A DNA stretch of 64,000 nucleotides, taken from assembly GCA_946185535.1 (NCBI GenBank), contig CAMHJX010000011.1, forward strand, positions 43,624-107,623. Direction: 5' to 3'. Below, in pieces: positions 23,199-30,833 of this stretch. The stretch comes from an uncultured Bacteroidales bacterium (lineage in GTDB: Bacteria > Bacteroidota > Bacteroidia > Bacteroidales > F082). How positions within the stretch are numbered: the first letter of the stretch is position 1; each line of letters starts with the position of its first letter. The notes under the pieces were generated by a model. The model searched no databases and had not been told where the DNA came from. It worked only from the letters and a program-made list of their open reading frames with translations. A program made the translations under genes and the position numbers.

Positions 23199-24575
23199 AT
23201 GGAATTACCATTTGCAGAAGCGTGGAAAATCAAGATGGTCGAACCCATTAAGAAATCCACCCGCGAACAACGCGAGAAGTGGCTCAACGAAGCCCACCAG
23301 AATGTCTTTATGCTGAAGAGCGATTATGTCTACATCGACTTGTTGACCGATAGCGGTACCGGCGCCATGAGCGACCGTCAGTGGGCCGCTATGATGCAGG
23401 GCGACGAGAGCTACGGCGGCGCCCGTTCGTTCTATCACATGAAGGATACCATCACCGAACTCACTGGTTTCGAGTATGTCATCCCCACCCACCAAGGCCG
23501 TGCAGCCGAGAATGTGCTGTTCAGCTACCTCGTGAAGCCTGGTATGGTTGTGCCTGGCAATGCCCACTTCGATACTACTAAGGGTCACATCGAGAGCCGT
23601 AAGGCTTTCGCCATCGATGTCACCGTGCCTGAGGCCTACGATACACAACTTGAAGTCCCCTTCAAGGGCAATGTCAGCCTCGAGAAGCTTGAGAAAGTGC
23701 TGAAAGAGAACAAGGGCAATGTGCCGTTTATGGTTCTCACCGTGACGAACAACACCGTTGGCGGTCAGCCTGTAAGCATGCAGAACATCCGCGAAACCTG
23801 TGAACTCTGCCACAAATACGGCGTGCCGGTCAACATCGACAGCGCCCGTTTCATCGAGAACGCTTATTTCATCAAGACCCGTGAAAAGGGTTATGAGAAC
23901 AAGACCCTCCGCGAGATTGCTCTTGAAATGTTCAGCTATGCCGACTCGATGACGATGTCTGCCAAGAAGGACGGTCTCGTCAACATGGGTGGTTTCATCG
24001 CTACCAACAAGAAGGACTGGTACGAAGGTGCCAAGTTGTTCTGCATCCCCTTCGAGGGCTTCCTGACCTATGGCGGTATGAACGGCCGCGACATGGACGC
24101 TCTGGCCGTCGGTCTGAAGGAGAACATCGAATTCGAGATGGTGGAGACCCGTATTAAGCAAGTCCACTACCTCGCTGCCAAGCTCGACGAGTACGGCATT
24201 CCTTATCAGCGTCCTGCTGGTGGTCACGCCATCTTCGTCGATGCCGACAAGGTGTTGACTCAGATTCCTAAGGAGGAGTTCCCTGCCCAGACTTTGACTT
24301 GCGAACTCTATCTTGAAGCTGGCATCCGTGCCTGCGAAATCGGTTATGTTTTGGCCGACCGTGACCCAGTCACGCGTCAGAACCGTTTCGGCGGCAACGA
24401 CTTCGTGCGTCTCTGCATCCCGCGCCGTGTTTATACCAATAACCACATGGATGTAATTGCTGCTGCATTGAAGAATGTGTACGACCGTCGCGACAGCATC
24501 AAGCGCGGTCTCGAAATCACCTGGGAAGCCGAGCTGATGCGCCACTTCACCTGCCAATTCAAGAGACTCGGTTAA
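23199..24575 (+). CDS. tnaA: tryptophanase (tryptophan indole-lyase)
   Basis: 458 residues. Fold-type I PLP enzyme of the beta-eliminating lyase family: THQGRAAENVLF, NAHFDTTKGH, TNNTVGGQPVSM, NIDSARFIENAYFIK, and SAKKDGLVNMGG with the PLP lysine. The aspartate in FDTTKGH and the histidine in RHFT near the C-terminus are features of tryptophanase; tyrosine phenol-lyase has Thr in the first position, so tryptophanase is preferred. It splits tryptophan into indole, pyruvate and ammonia. Preceded by a 190-base leader and followed by a strong terminator, so monocistronic; no indole/tryptophan permease gene is adjacent. Confidence 0.9.
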   Translation: MELPFAEAWKIKMVEPIKKSTREQREKWLNEAHQNVFMLKSDYVYIDLLTDSGTGAMSDRQWAAMMQGDESYGGARSFYHMKDTITELTGFEYVIPTHQGRAAENVLFSYLVKPGMVVPGNAHFDTTKGHIESRKAFAIDVTVPEAYDTQLEVPFKGNVSLEKLEKVLKENKGNVPFMVLTVTNNTVGGQPVSMQNIRETCELCHKYGVPVNIDSARFIENAYFIKTREKGYENKTLREIALEMFSYADSMTMSAKKDGLVNMGGFIATNKKDWYEGAKLFCIPFEGFLTYGGMNGRDMDALAVGLKENIEFEMVETRIKQVHYLAAKLDEYGIPYQRPAGGHAIFVDADKVLTQIPKEEFPAQTLTCELYLEAGIRACEIGYVLADRDPVTRQNRFGGNDFVRLCIPRRVYTNNHMDVIAAALKNVYDRRDSIKRGLEITWEAELMRHFTCQFKRLG

Positions 24576-24601
24576 TCATACAGTAAGTAACTTCAATCTT
24601 T

Positions 24602-24633
24602 CGGGGAAGCCAAATCGGCTTCCCCGATTTTTT
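24602..24633 (+). terminator. intrinsic terminator of tnaA
   Basis: CGGGGAAGCC and GGCTTCCCCG pair around an AAATC loop and are followed by ATTTTTTATTT, 27 bases after the tnaA stop. Confidence 0.9.
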
Positions 24634-24665
24634 ATTTAATATGGCCTATATTCAATAAGATTGTT

Positions 24666-24673
24666 TATTTTTG
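24666..24673 (+). promoter_or_regulatory. -7 promoter element of the RelB/YafQ-type operon
   Basis: TATTTTTG, 26 bases ahead of the antitoxin ATG; a Shine-Dalgarno AAGGAGG follows at 24688-24694. Confidence 0.6.
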
Positions 24674-24698
24674 CAGCAACAATTAATAAGGAGGCATC

Positions 24699-24905
24699 AT
24701 GGCAACTTACACAATCAGTGTCAATGAGAGAACTAATACAGGCAAGGCACTGCTTGCTTTGATCAAGTCTCTGGGTATTTTGGTTAGTCCTGTCCATCCG
24801 AAATCGACAAAGTCTACTACATTGGATGCGATTCGAGAAGCTAAGGAAGGTAAAGGGGTCTTATGTGAGGATTTTGAGGACTATTTGAAGAAAGTTCACG
24901 AATGA
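24699..24905 (+). CDS. type II antitoxin (RelB/DUF2683-like)
   Basis: 68 residues. The N-terminus TYTISVNERTNTGKALLALI is typical of small Bacteroidales antitoxins, which begin with a DNA-binding beta-strand and end in an acidic segment that wraps the toxin. It overlaps the toxin gene by four bases (ATGA), has a strong GGAGG site, and should repress its own promoter as a complex. It resembles the orphan antitoxin at 4716. Confidence 0.8.
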   Translation: MATYTISVNERTNTGKALLALIKSLGILVSPVHPKSTKSTTLDAIREAKEGKGVLCEDFEDYLKKVHE

Positions 24906-25180
24906 GAAAGATTTTCTTTACTTCCCAATACAAGAAAGACTTGAAACTGGCTTTGAAACGGGATTTGTCAGAAGAAAAGCTGAACGAGGTAATCTTCATG
25001 TTGGCTACTGATACTCCGTTGCCTGATTCCAATCATGACCATCCGCTGAAAGGTGAGTATAAGGGAAATAGAGAATGTCATATTCAGCCTGATTGGTTGT
25101 TGATTTATTCAAAAGAAGATAGTTTGAATCTTTTGTCTTTAATTCGAACGGGAACGCATTCTGATTTGTTTGGCTCATGA
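24902..25180 (+). CDS. YafQ/RelE-family mRNA interferase toxin
   Basis: 92 residues, the family length. Motifs of YafQ-like toxins: SQYKKDLKLALKRDL at the start, HPLKGEYKGNRECHI with the catalytic-region histidine and arginine, PDWLLIY, and the terminal RTGTHSDLF. Such toxins cut mRNA at the ribosome. Coupled by ATGA overlaps both to the antitoxin upstream and to a membrane-protein gene downstream, so all three would be translated together. Confidence 0.88.
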   Translation: MRKIFFTSQYKKDLKLALKRDLSEEKLNEVIFMLATDTPLPDSNHDHPLKGEYKGNRECHIQPDWLLIYSKEDSLNLLSLIRTGTHSDLFGS

Positions 25181-25755
25181 GTACTTCTGCAATTATCATC
25201 AGCATATTTTTTGTTCTCTGCCTGACCTCTCCGGTGGTCACGCGAGCGGTGGGTTTGGTCAATGCCGATGACAAACCTGTGAAGAGGTATTTGATCCCCT
25301 TGATATTTGGTCTCAGTCAAGGCGTGATGGCCGTGGCGGGCTATTGTCTCGGCAAGCTAATGAGTCACCTTTTCGTCGACGAGTTTGCTCCCTATTTGGT
25401 TTTTATGATGATGATTGTGGTGGCTGTCAAGATATTTGTTGACTCCATGAGGGTGCTGAAAGGCAAGATGCTCTATACAGTTAGGAGTGATTGGGACTTC
25501 ATCCTGCTCTCTGTCATGGCAGCATTTGATGTTTTCCTAATGTCGTTGACTGGACCTTTCTTCATACCTGTCTTGCCGTTGGGCAACTGGTTCTTCTTGG
25601 CCGTTGTCGTGGCAGGCTTTTTGTGGGCTTTTATTACTGTGCGCATCACTTTTGTTCCAGGCGTGATGAAAAAGATGAGTTTCATCGAATTCGCGGCCTC
25701 AGTGTTCATGGTGGTGATAGCTATATTATACCTTTTTACTGATTTAATGAATTAA
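25177..25755 (+). CDS. MntP-like membrane protein (putative manganese efflux family)
   Basis: 192 residues with six likely helices in two related halves: FGLSQGVMAVAGYCLGKLM near residue 47 and LLSVMAAFDVFLMSLTGPF near 112 correspond to the paired motifs of the MntP (DUF204) family, though the second aspartate-rich motif is less standard, so transport of Mn2+ is uncertain. The start codon overlaps the toxin stop by four bases, which is unusual for a transporter, and no other start nearby is better. Followed by a MITE-like repeat. Confidence 0.7.
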   Translation: MSTSAIIISIFFVLCLTSPVVTRAVGLVNADDKPVKRYLIPLIFGLSQGVMAVAGYCLGKLMSHLFVDEFAPYLVFMMMIVVAVKIFVDSMRVLKGKMLYTVRSDWDFILLSVMAAFDVFLMSLTGPFFIPVLPLGNWFFLAVVVAGFLWAFITVRITFVPGVMKKMSFIEFAASVFMVVIAILYLFTDLMN

Positions 25756-25780
25756 TGAATTGAATAATAAAGTGACACAC

Positions 25781-25906
25781 AGATTCCCTACGGGAATGGC
25801 ATAATGCTTCTATTTCCTAGCGGCGGTTTCAAGAGTTTCCAATAGGTAGTTTGTTCTTTCCGCCGCTGGAAAACAATTGAATTCAATCCATTCCCGAAGG
25901 GAATCT
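25781..25906. repeat. MITE-like element, copy 1
   Basis: 126 bases. Terminal inverted arms AGATTCCCTACGGGAATGG and CCATTCCCGAAGGGAATCT, each itself a small palindrome (ATTCCC-n3-GGGAAT), enclose an inner inverted pair TTTCCTAGCGGCGG/CCGCCGCTGGAAA. A second copy of the same architecture lies at 51123. No open frame. It fills the gap before the second endonuclease gene. Confidence 0.75.
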
Positions 25907-25926
25907 CGTCAGTAAAAACTAATACA

Positions 25927-26991
25927 ATGAAAAAAATATTTTTCCTTCTTTTCAGCTTATCCTTTGCTCTGCTTGTCACAGCTCAGCCCCCAACCAACTA
26001 TTACAACTCTGCCAATGGATTGACGGGCAACCAACTTAGGTCGGCCTTGCACAATATCATCAAGGGACACACATCTATCTCTTATGCCCAATTGTGGAAT
26101 GCTTTCTGGAGTACCGATAACAAGGGCAATGGCATTGTGTGGGACATGTATTCCGACAATCCCAATGGTACACCTCCATACATCTATTATCTTGGTGAGG
26201 ATCAGTGTGGTAACTACACTAACGAAGGTTCTTGCTACAACCGTGAGCACTCTTGGCCTCAGAGTTGGTTCAATGAGCAGACGACACCGCGTACCGACTT
26301 GCACCACATCTTCCCAACCGATGGCTATGTGAACGGTCGTCGCAACAACTATGCATACGGCGAGGTGGGCTCAGCTTCATGGACTTCGCGCAATGGATCA
26401 AAACTAGGCACTTGCAAGACTCCAGGCTTCTCGGGAACAGCCTTCGAGCCTATCGATGAGTACAAAGGTGACTTCGCCCGTGCTATTATGTATATGAGTG
26501 TGCGCTACTATAGCGAAGATGGTAGTTGGAGCAGCAGCGACATGACTACCAAATCGGAAATCAAGCCTTGGGCCATACAATTGTTGCTTCGTTGGAACGA
26601 GCAAGATCCTGTCAGTCAGAAGGAAATTGACCGCAACAATGCCATCTATAACGACTACCAGCATAACCGCAACCCCTTCGTCGACCATCCGGAATATGCC
26701 CGCATGATATGGGATCCGAATTGGAATGTCGAGGAGGAGGAACAAGCAGCTGTTTATCTTTTCCCCAACCCTATCGACCGTGGCCAGGCTTTACATCTCA
26801 GTGGAAATGCCCAACAGTTTGATGCTGTGGCCATCTGCGACCTGTGTGGGCGTACGATGTTCAAGGCTGCGGATAATGCCGTTGGTGATTTTACTGTGAC
26901 GATTCCTTCCGATTTCAGCAGAGGCTGTTACATTATCAAATTGATGCGCAATGGCAATGTGGTGAAATACGAGAAACTTCTTGTGAAATAG
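25927..26991 (+). CDS. secreted endonuclease I with T9SS sorting domain
   Basis: 354 residues: signal peptide (LLVTAQ), endonuclease I domain (about 22-275) with CYNREHSWPQSW and HIFPTDGYVNGRR, and a short type A sorting domain from about residue 280 (YLFPNPIDRGQAL ... GCYIIKLMRNGNVVKYEKLLVK). A paralogue of the catalytic domain at 17337; the two share stretches such as SALHNIIKGH and REIDRNNAIY-like helices. Extracellular DNA degradation, for nutrient or biofilm turnover, is the likely role. Confidence 0.93.
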   Translation: MKKIFFLLFSLSFALLVTAQPPTNYYNSANGLTGNQLRSALHNIIKGHTSISYAQLWNAFWSTDNKGNGIVWDMYSDNPNGTPPYIYYLGEDQCGNYTNEGSCYNREHSWPQSWFNEQTTPRTDLHHIFPTDGYVNGRRNNYAYGEVGSASWTSRNGSKLGTCKTPGFSGTAFEPIDEYKGDFARAIMYMSVRYYSEDGSWSSSDMTTKSEIKPWAIQLLLRWNEQDPVSQKEIDRNNAIYNDYQHNRNPFVDHPEYARMIWDPNWNVEEEEQAAVYLFPNPIDRGQALHLSGNAQQFDAVAICDLCGRTMFKAADNAVGDFTVTIPSDFSRGCYIIKLMRNGNVVKYEKLLVK

Positions 26992-27075
26992 TTGTTCAGT
27001 TATCAGTTGTTCAGTTGTTCAATTTGTAGTTCAACAAAACTGAACAACTGCAAACTCCAAACTGATAACTGATTA
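26991..27075. terminator. bidirectional inverted repeat between endonuclease I and corA
   Basis: GTTCAGTTATCAGTTGTTC on the left and GAACAACTG plus ACTGATAACTG on the right form imperfect inverted arms exactly in the gap between convergent genes. No long T-run follows, so termination is inferred; it may equally be a palindromic repeat. Confidence 0.5.
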
Positions 27076-27990
27076 CATCATTTTCTTGTGCCTGAAATAG
27101 ATATAGAATCCTGCGGCCACCAGCGCCATGAAACCCATGATGGCCCAGAAGGCCCATGCGTATTCTTGTAAGGGCAGCGTGACATTCATGCCGTAAAGAC
27201 CTGTGATGAAGGTCAAAGGCAGGATGATGGTCGACACCAAGGTCAGGATTTTCATCGTCTCGTTGGTCTTGTTGGTCTGCATCGAGTCGAAGGTCATGGA
27301 GAGGCCTTCGATCAGTTCCTCGTAGTCCTCGGTCATATCCCACAGCTTTTGCAGGTAGTCGAGGATGTTGCCCCAGTAGTCTTCCATGTACTCCACATCG
27401 TCGGTGAAGCCAGTCACCTTACCGGTCTCAAAGAGGTGGAAGAGTCGCAGCTGCGGCTTGAAGATGGTGTTAATCAAGATAAGGTTCTTGCGCGTCACGC
27501 TGATGCGTTCGATGATTTTCACCTGTTTTTCCTGCAACAGTTCCCGGTTGATCAACTCAACGTCCAAGCCGACCTTGCGCAGCAGATACACGGATTCGGT
27601 CATCAGTTTCTCAAGGATGCGGTAGAGCAGGATGTCGGAGTTGCGGAAACTCATCTCCTCGCCGTTTTGGATGCGCTCCTCATATTCTTCGAAGAGTTGC
27701 GAAACGCCCCAAGGGTTCTTCTCTATGGAGATAATGTAATCTTTGCCCCAGAAAATCTTCACCTCCTTGATTTTCACGAACTTGTTCTGACGGTCGAAGT
27801 TGGGGAAATGAAGGATAAGGAAATAATAATCGTCGTAGATATCGATTTTCGGGCGTTGGTTCACCGATTTGCAGTCTTCGATGTCCAAAGGGTGGAAATG
27901 AAATCGGTCTTTCAGGAATTCAAAGTCTTCTTCCGTTGGGTTGTTGAGATGACGCCAAGTCAAGTTCCCGATTTTCAGGCTGTTAATCAT
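27073..27990 (-). CDS. corA: CorA-family magnesium/cobalt transporter
   Basis: 305 residues. Long cytoplasmic N-terminal domain and two C-terminal membrane helices with the diagnostic GLYGMNV at the end of the first helix (about residue 267). The segment FITGLYGMNVTLPL defines the pore mouth. Forms pentamers for Mg2+ or other divalent cation uptake. Transcribed leftward and convergent with endonuclease I. A small GC palindrome (28048-28062) lies between it and gldD. Confidence 0.9.
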   Translation of the reverse strand: MINSLKIGNLTWRHLNNPTEEDFEFLKDRFHFHPLDIEDCKSVNQRPKIDIYDDYYFLILHFPNFDRQNKFVKIKEVKIFWGKDYIISIEKNPWGVSQLFEEYEERIQNGEEMSFRNSDILLYRILEKLMTESVYLLRKVGLDVELINRELLQEKQVKIIERISVTRKNLILINTIFKPQLRLFHLFETGKVTGFTDDVEYMEDYWGNILDYLQKLWDMTEDYEELIEGLSMTFDSMQTNKTNETMKILTLVSTIILPLTFITGLYGMNVTLPLQEYAWAFWAIMGFMALVAAGFYIYFRHKKMM

Positions 27991-28047
27991 AGGCCTTTCC
28001 CCCTTTCTTTAAAATGAATACTCTATTTACATCGGCGCAAAAATTGA

Positions 28048-28062
28048 TTTCGCGCCGCGAAA
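28048..28062. promoter_or_regulatory. GC-rich palindrome TTTCGCGCCGCGAAA upstream of corA
   Basis: A 15-base palindrome with a single central base, about 60 bases upstream of the corA start and 60 downstream of the gldD stop. It could be an operator or the gldD terminator stem; no T-run follows on the minus strand. Confidence 0.35.
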
Positions 28063-28122
28063 ATAAGGTTTTTTGTTGAAAAAGGGAGAACAAAACTTGC
28101 AAAAAATGCAAATTTGTAGGTT

Positions 28123-28713
28123 TTACTTCCACTCGAATGTGTTGATCATGTGGTCGATGTCCTTGCGGATGAAGTTGATGACGGGTTGCATCGAGTCGTT
28201 GTCGGGCTGGAAGTTGAAGTAGAGAGCCCCTCGTACGAAGTTCTTCGTGCTGTCAGTGAGATAGAACTGCATCGGGGTGGCAACGCCCTTGCCGTCCATC
28301 TCGATGAACAGGCCGTAAACTTGGTGTTCTTCGTTGGAAATCAAGCTGTCGCGCACGCCGTTGGCCTTTTGTAGGTGCTTGGTTACCATAGTGTGGACGT
28401 CCTCCAAATACTCGCCCAAGTTACCATTCACGGGTTTGTGTGTCAGATGGATGGAGCCTTTGAATTGCGGCATTTCGATGTTGACCCAGTTCTTTTCATC
28501 AGGCGAATAGCGGTCGTATGTCAGATGGGCGTAGTTGGGACACTCAAAGCTATACCGTTCGATGGTGTCGACATGGCTGTAGGTTTTTTCGGGCAAGTCG
28601 ATGCGGAAATAGCCGCGCGGTTTGGGCAAGTAGTTGTCATTGTCATCGCAAGAGATGGCGATGAAAGTGATGGACAAGACTGCCATTAGGGTGATTATTT
28701 TATTGATTTTCAT
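28123..28713 (-). CDS. gldD: gliding motility lipoprotein GldD
   Basis: 196 residues. Lipoprotein signal ending in AISCDD (Cys near residue 22), then the GldD core: PKPRGYFRIDLP, FECPNYAHLTYD, WVNIEMPQFKGSIHLTHKPV, and a C-terminal GALYFNFQPDNDSM. GldD is one of the gliding-motility proteins of Flavobacterium and is kept in non-gliding Bacteroidetes, where it is tied to type IX secretion. Here it follows gldE, separated by a REP pair, as in other Bacteroidetes. Confidence 0.93.
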   Translation of the reverse strand: MKINKIITLMAVLSITFIAISCDDNDNYLPKPRGYFRIDLPEKTYSHVDTIERYSFECPNYAHLTYDRYSPDEKNWVNIEMPQFKGSIHLTHKPVNGNLGEYLEDVHTMVTKHLQKANGVRDSLISNEEHQVYGLFIEMDGKGVATPMQFYLTDSTKNFVRGALYFNFQPDNDSMQPVINFIRKDIDHMINTFEWK

Positions 28714-28730
28714 TGTTTAATCTATTTGTT

Positions 28731-28793
28731 CGGCATTTCGACAAGCTCAACGACCTCTCCTTTTACAGGTTGCTGAGCCTGTCGAAGCGCCGG
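28731..28793. repeat. inverted pair of REP-like elements between gldE and gldD
   Basis: CATTTCGACAAGCTCAACGACC at 28734-28755 faces GGTTGCTGAGCCTGTCGAAG at 28768-28787. It stands between the gldE stop and gldD start, so it may dampen read-through within the operon. Confidence 0.75.
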
Positions 28794-28794
28794 T

Positions 28795-30144
28795 TTATTC
28801 TTCGTCAAAAACAACCTTTACTTCTTTGATGCGCTTGGTGTCGGCATCAGTAATCTCTATTTGGAACTTCTCAAAATTGAACTTAAACCCTATTTCAGGA
28901 ATACGGCCTTCGATTTCGAGGATGAGTCCGGCCAGGGTGTCGGCTTCGCCTTGCATGGGCTCGAAGTAGTTTTCATCGACGCCAAACACCTTGCAAAAGT
29001 CTACGATGCTGGTTTGAGCCTTGAAGAGATAGGAACCATCCTCAAGTTGGGTATAGTGCTCTTCCGTGTTAGCTTCGTCAAACTCGTCGTTGATTTCGCC
29101 CACGATTTCCTCGATGACATCTTCCATCGTGATAAGGCCAGAGGTTCCGCCGTATTCGTCGACGACGATGGCAATGTGTATCTTTTTCTCGCGGAAGTCT
29201 TGGAACAGGTCATTGATCTTGCGGTTCTCTGGCACGAAGAAGGCAGGACGGATCAGCTTCTGCCATTCGTAGGATTGGGCGTCGAGGTAGGGGAGAAGAT
29301 CTTTCACATAAAGGATACCTTCCACCTTGTCCAATGTTTCGTCATATACGGGAATTCTTGAGAACCCGCTTTTGATGACGATGGCAAGCATCTCGGTGAA
29401 TTCCATGCCTTTCTCCACGCCGATGATGTCGACACGCGGAATCATAACACCACTCACTTCTTTTTCGCTAAACGAGGCAATACCTTTCAGCATTTGTTTT
29501 TCTTCCATTTGGGTCGACTCTTCAGTGGCGATGTCGACCGCAGTGGAGAGGTCTTCCATCGAGATTTCGCCTTTCTTTTTCTCCAAATGCTTGTCCATGA
29601 ATGAAGTGGAGCTGACCAACAACTTGCTCAAAGGTTTGAAAAGACCAATGAGGAAACGCAAAGGCCGAGCCATGAAGCGGGCCATTTTGACGGGACGTTT
29701 GCCAGCATAGATTTTCGGTGTGATTTCGCCCACGATGAGAATCATGGAGGTGACAATCACCGCTTCCAAGAGGAAGGCCGCCACGGGATAGTTCACCATG
29801 TCGAACAGCAGCCCCATGATGTAGGTTGACAATAAGGTGATGGTGACATTGACGAAGTTGTTGCCAATCAGGATGGTGGCCAATAAAGTTTTGGGTTTCT
29901 CACGGAGCTTCAGCACAAGTTTGCTTTTGGCATCGGTGCGCGATTCGAGATCTTCTATGTCAGCGGGTTGGAGAGAGAAGAAAGCGGTCTCGCTACTCGA
30001 AATCAAGGCTGAGGCGATGAGCAATAGAACAAGTACCACCAATCCTATGATGGCACCTATGGGTTGTTCGGAAAATCCTTTGTAAAAGTTGTTTGAAACA
30101 ACGGTGAGAAGTCCTATGAGAGGGTCAGGGTCAGGTGTTTCCAA
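28795..30144 (-). CDS. gldE: gliding motility-associated protein GldE (CNNM/CorC type)
   Basis: 449 residues: about four membrane segments in an N-terminal DUF21/CNNM domain (about 20-190), a CBS pair (about 215-335, with IPRVDIIGVEKGMEF and FREKKIHIAIVVDEYGGTSGLITMEDVIEEI-type sequence) and a CorC/HlyC domain at the C-terminus. GldE is encoded next to gldD and supports its function in Flavobacterium. The start is a TTG at 30144, chosen because the open frame begins there, no ATG lies nearby, and the promoter TATCTTTG is at 30171-30178. Confidence 0.9.
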   Translation of the reverse strand: METPDPDPLIGLLTVVSNNFYKGFSEQPIGAIIGLVVLVLLLIASALISSSETAFFSLQPADIEDLESRTDAKSKLVLKLREKPKTLLATILIGNNFVNVTITLLSTYIMGLLFDMVNYPVAAFLLEAVIVTSMILIVGEITPKIYAGKRPVKMARFMARPLRFLIGLFKPLSKLLVSSTSFMDKHLEKKKGEISMEDLSTAVDIATEESTQMEEKQMLKGIASFSEKEVSGVMIPRVDIIGVEKGMEFTEMLAIVIKSGFSRIPVYDETLDKVEGILYVKDLLPYLDAQSYEWQKLIRPAFFVPENRKINDLFQDFREKKIHIAIVVDEYGGTSGLITMEDVIEEIVGEINDEFDEANTEEHYTQLEDGSYLFKAQTSIVDFCKVFGVDENYFEPMQGEADTLAGLILEIEGRIPEIGFKFNFEKFQIEITDADTKRIKEVKVVFDEE

Positions 30145-30170
30145 AATCTTTTGATTTAAAATTCAGGCTG

Positions 30171-30178
30171 CAAAGATA
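30171..30178 (-). promoter_or_regulatory. -7 promoter element of the gldE-gldD operon
   Basis: TATCTTTG on the minus strand, 26 bases ahead of the TTG start of gldE. Confidence 0.6.
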
Positions 30179-30236
30179 GTAAAATTTTTTGAAGTGGTTT
30201 TGTTTTTGTAAAAAGCTCAAAGCACATCTCTTTTTC

Positions 30237-30356
30237 GAAATCGTCCGCCTATAGATTCCCTTTTCACTTTGACCTCCAATGTCATTCCTTGCAGAGGCTT
30301 GTGCGATTGGAATCTATTGGAGGACAATTGTAGGAATGACATAGGCGGACGATTTC
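30237..30356. repeat. composite palindromic element with interleaved arms
   Basis: Outer arms GAAATCGTCCGCCTAT (30237-30252) and ATAGGCGGACGATTTC (30341-30356) are perfect. Inside are three more perfect pairs: AGATTCC/GGAATCT (30253-30259, 30309-30315), CCTCCAAT/ATTGGAGG (30273-30280, 30316-30323), GTCATTCCT/AGGAATGAC (30281-30289, 30332-30340). The three inner pairs cross each other instead of nesting. Located between ssb and the gldE promoter. Confidence 0.85.
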
Positions 30357-30368
30357 AATGAAATCTAT

Positions 30369-30821
30369 TTAAAATGGCAGGTCATTGCCCTCGTCTTGGG
30401 TGGGTGCTTGTGGAGTATAACCTGGTGCAGGCTCGGGAGCAGGAGTGTATGGTTGACCGTAAGACGATTGTTGTGCAGGACGTGCGGGAGCCATCTGCAT
30501 CATCTTGTCAGCATGCACCTCAGTGACATAGCGCACGATGCCTTGTTGGTCAGTGTATTGGCGGGTTCTCAGTTTGCCTTCCACATACATCAGGTCACCT
30601 TTGGCGTAGTTGCGGCGTCCTTCGGCGATGTCGTTGGCGAGATTGCCCCATACCACGATATTGTGCCAGTCGGTTTGCTCCACCCAGTTGTTGTCGCGGT
30701 CGCGATAGCGTTCGGACGTGGCTAAGGTGGCGGATATTTTGCGGTTGCCGTTTTCGAAGGTGGTTACATCAGGGTCTTTTCCAAGACGGCCAATAAGGAT
30801 GACTTTGTTCAAGCTTGCCAT
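30369..30821 (-). CDS. ssb: single-stranded DNA-binding protein
   Basis: 150 residues. OB-fold of about 110 residues starting SLNKVILIGRLGKDPDVT, with the WVEQTDWHNIVVWG and AKGDLMYVEGKLRTRQY stretches, then a Pro/Gln-rich linker and the acidic tip DEGNDLPF that binds SSB partner proteins. Coats ssDNA during replication and repair. Twelve bases downstream of mutY, so the two are probably cotranscribed. Confidence 0.96.
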   Translation of the reverse strand: MASLNKVILIGRLGKDPDVTTFENGNRKISATLATSERYRDRDNNWVEQTDWHNIVVWGNLANDIAEGRRNYAKGDLMYVEGKLRTRQYTDQQGIVRYVTEVHADKMMQMAPARPAQQSSYGQPYTPAPEPAPGYTPQAPTQDEGNDLPF

Positions 30822-30833
30822 TGTGTAGTGTTT

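Noticed and set aside
23205-24557. 450-codon frame antisense to tryptophanase
   Set aside because: Shadow of tnaA, produced by strong codon bias in a highly expressed gene.
23199-24575. Tyrosine phenol-lyase as the identity of the PLP lyase
   Set aside because: The aspartate in HFDTTKGH and the histidine in RHFT fit tryptophanase; tyrosine phenol-lyase has TTT at the first position.
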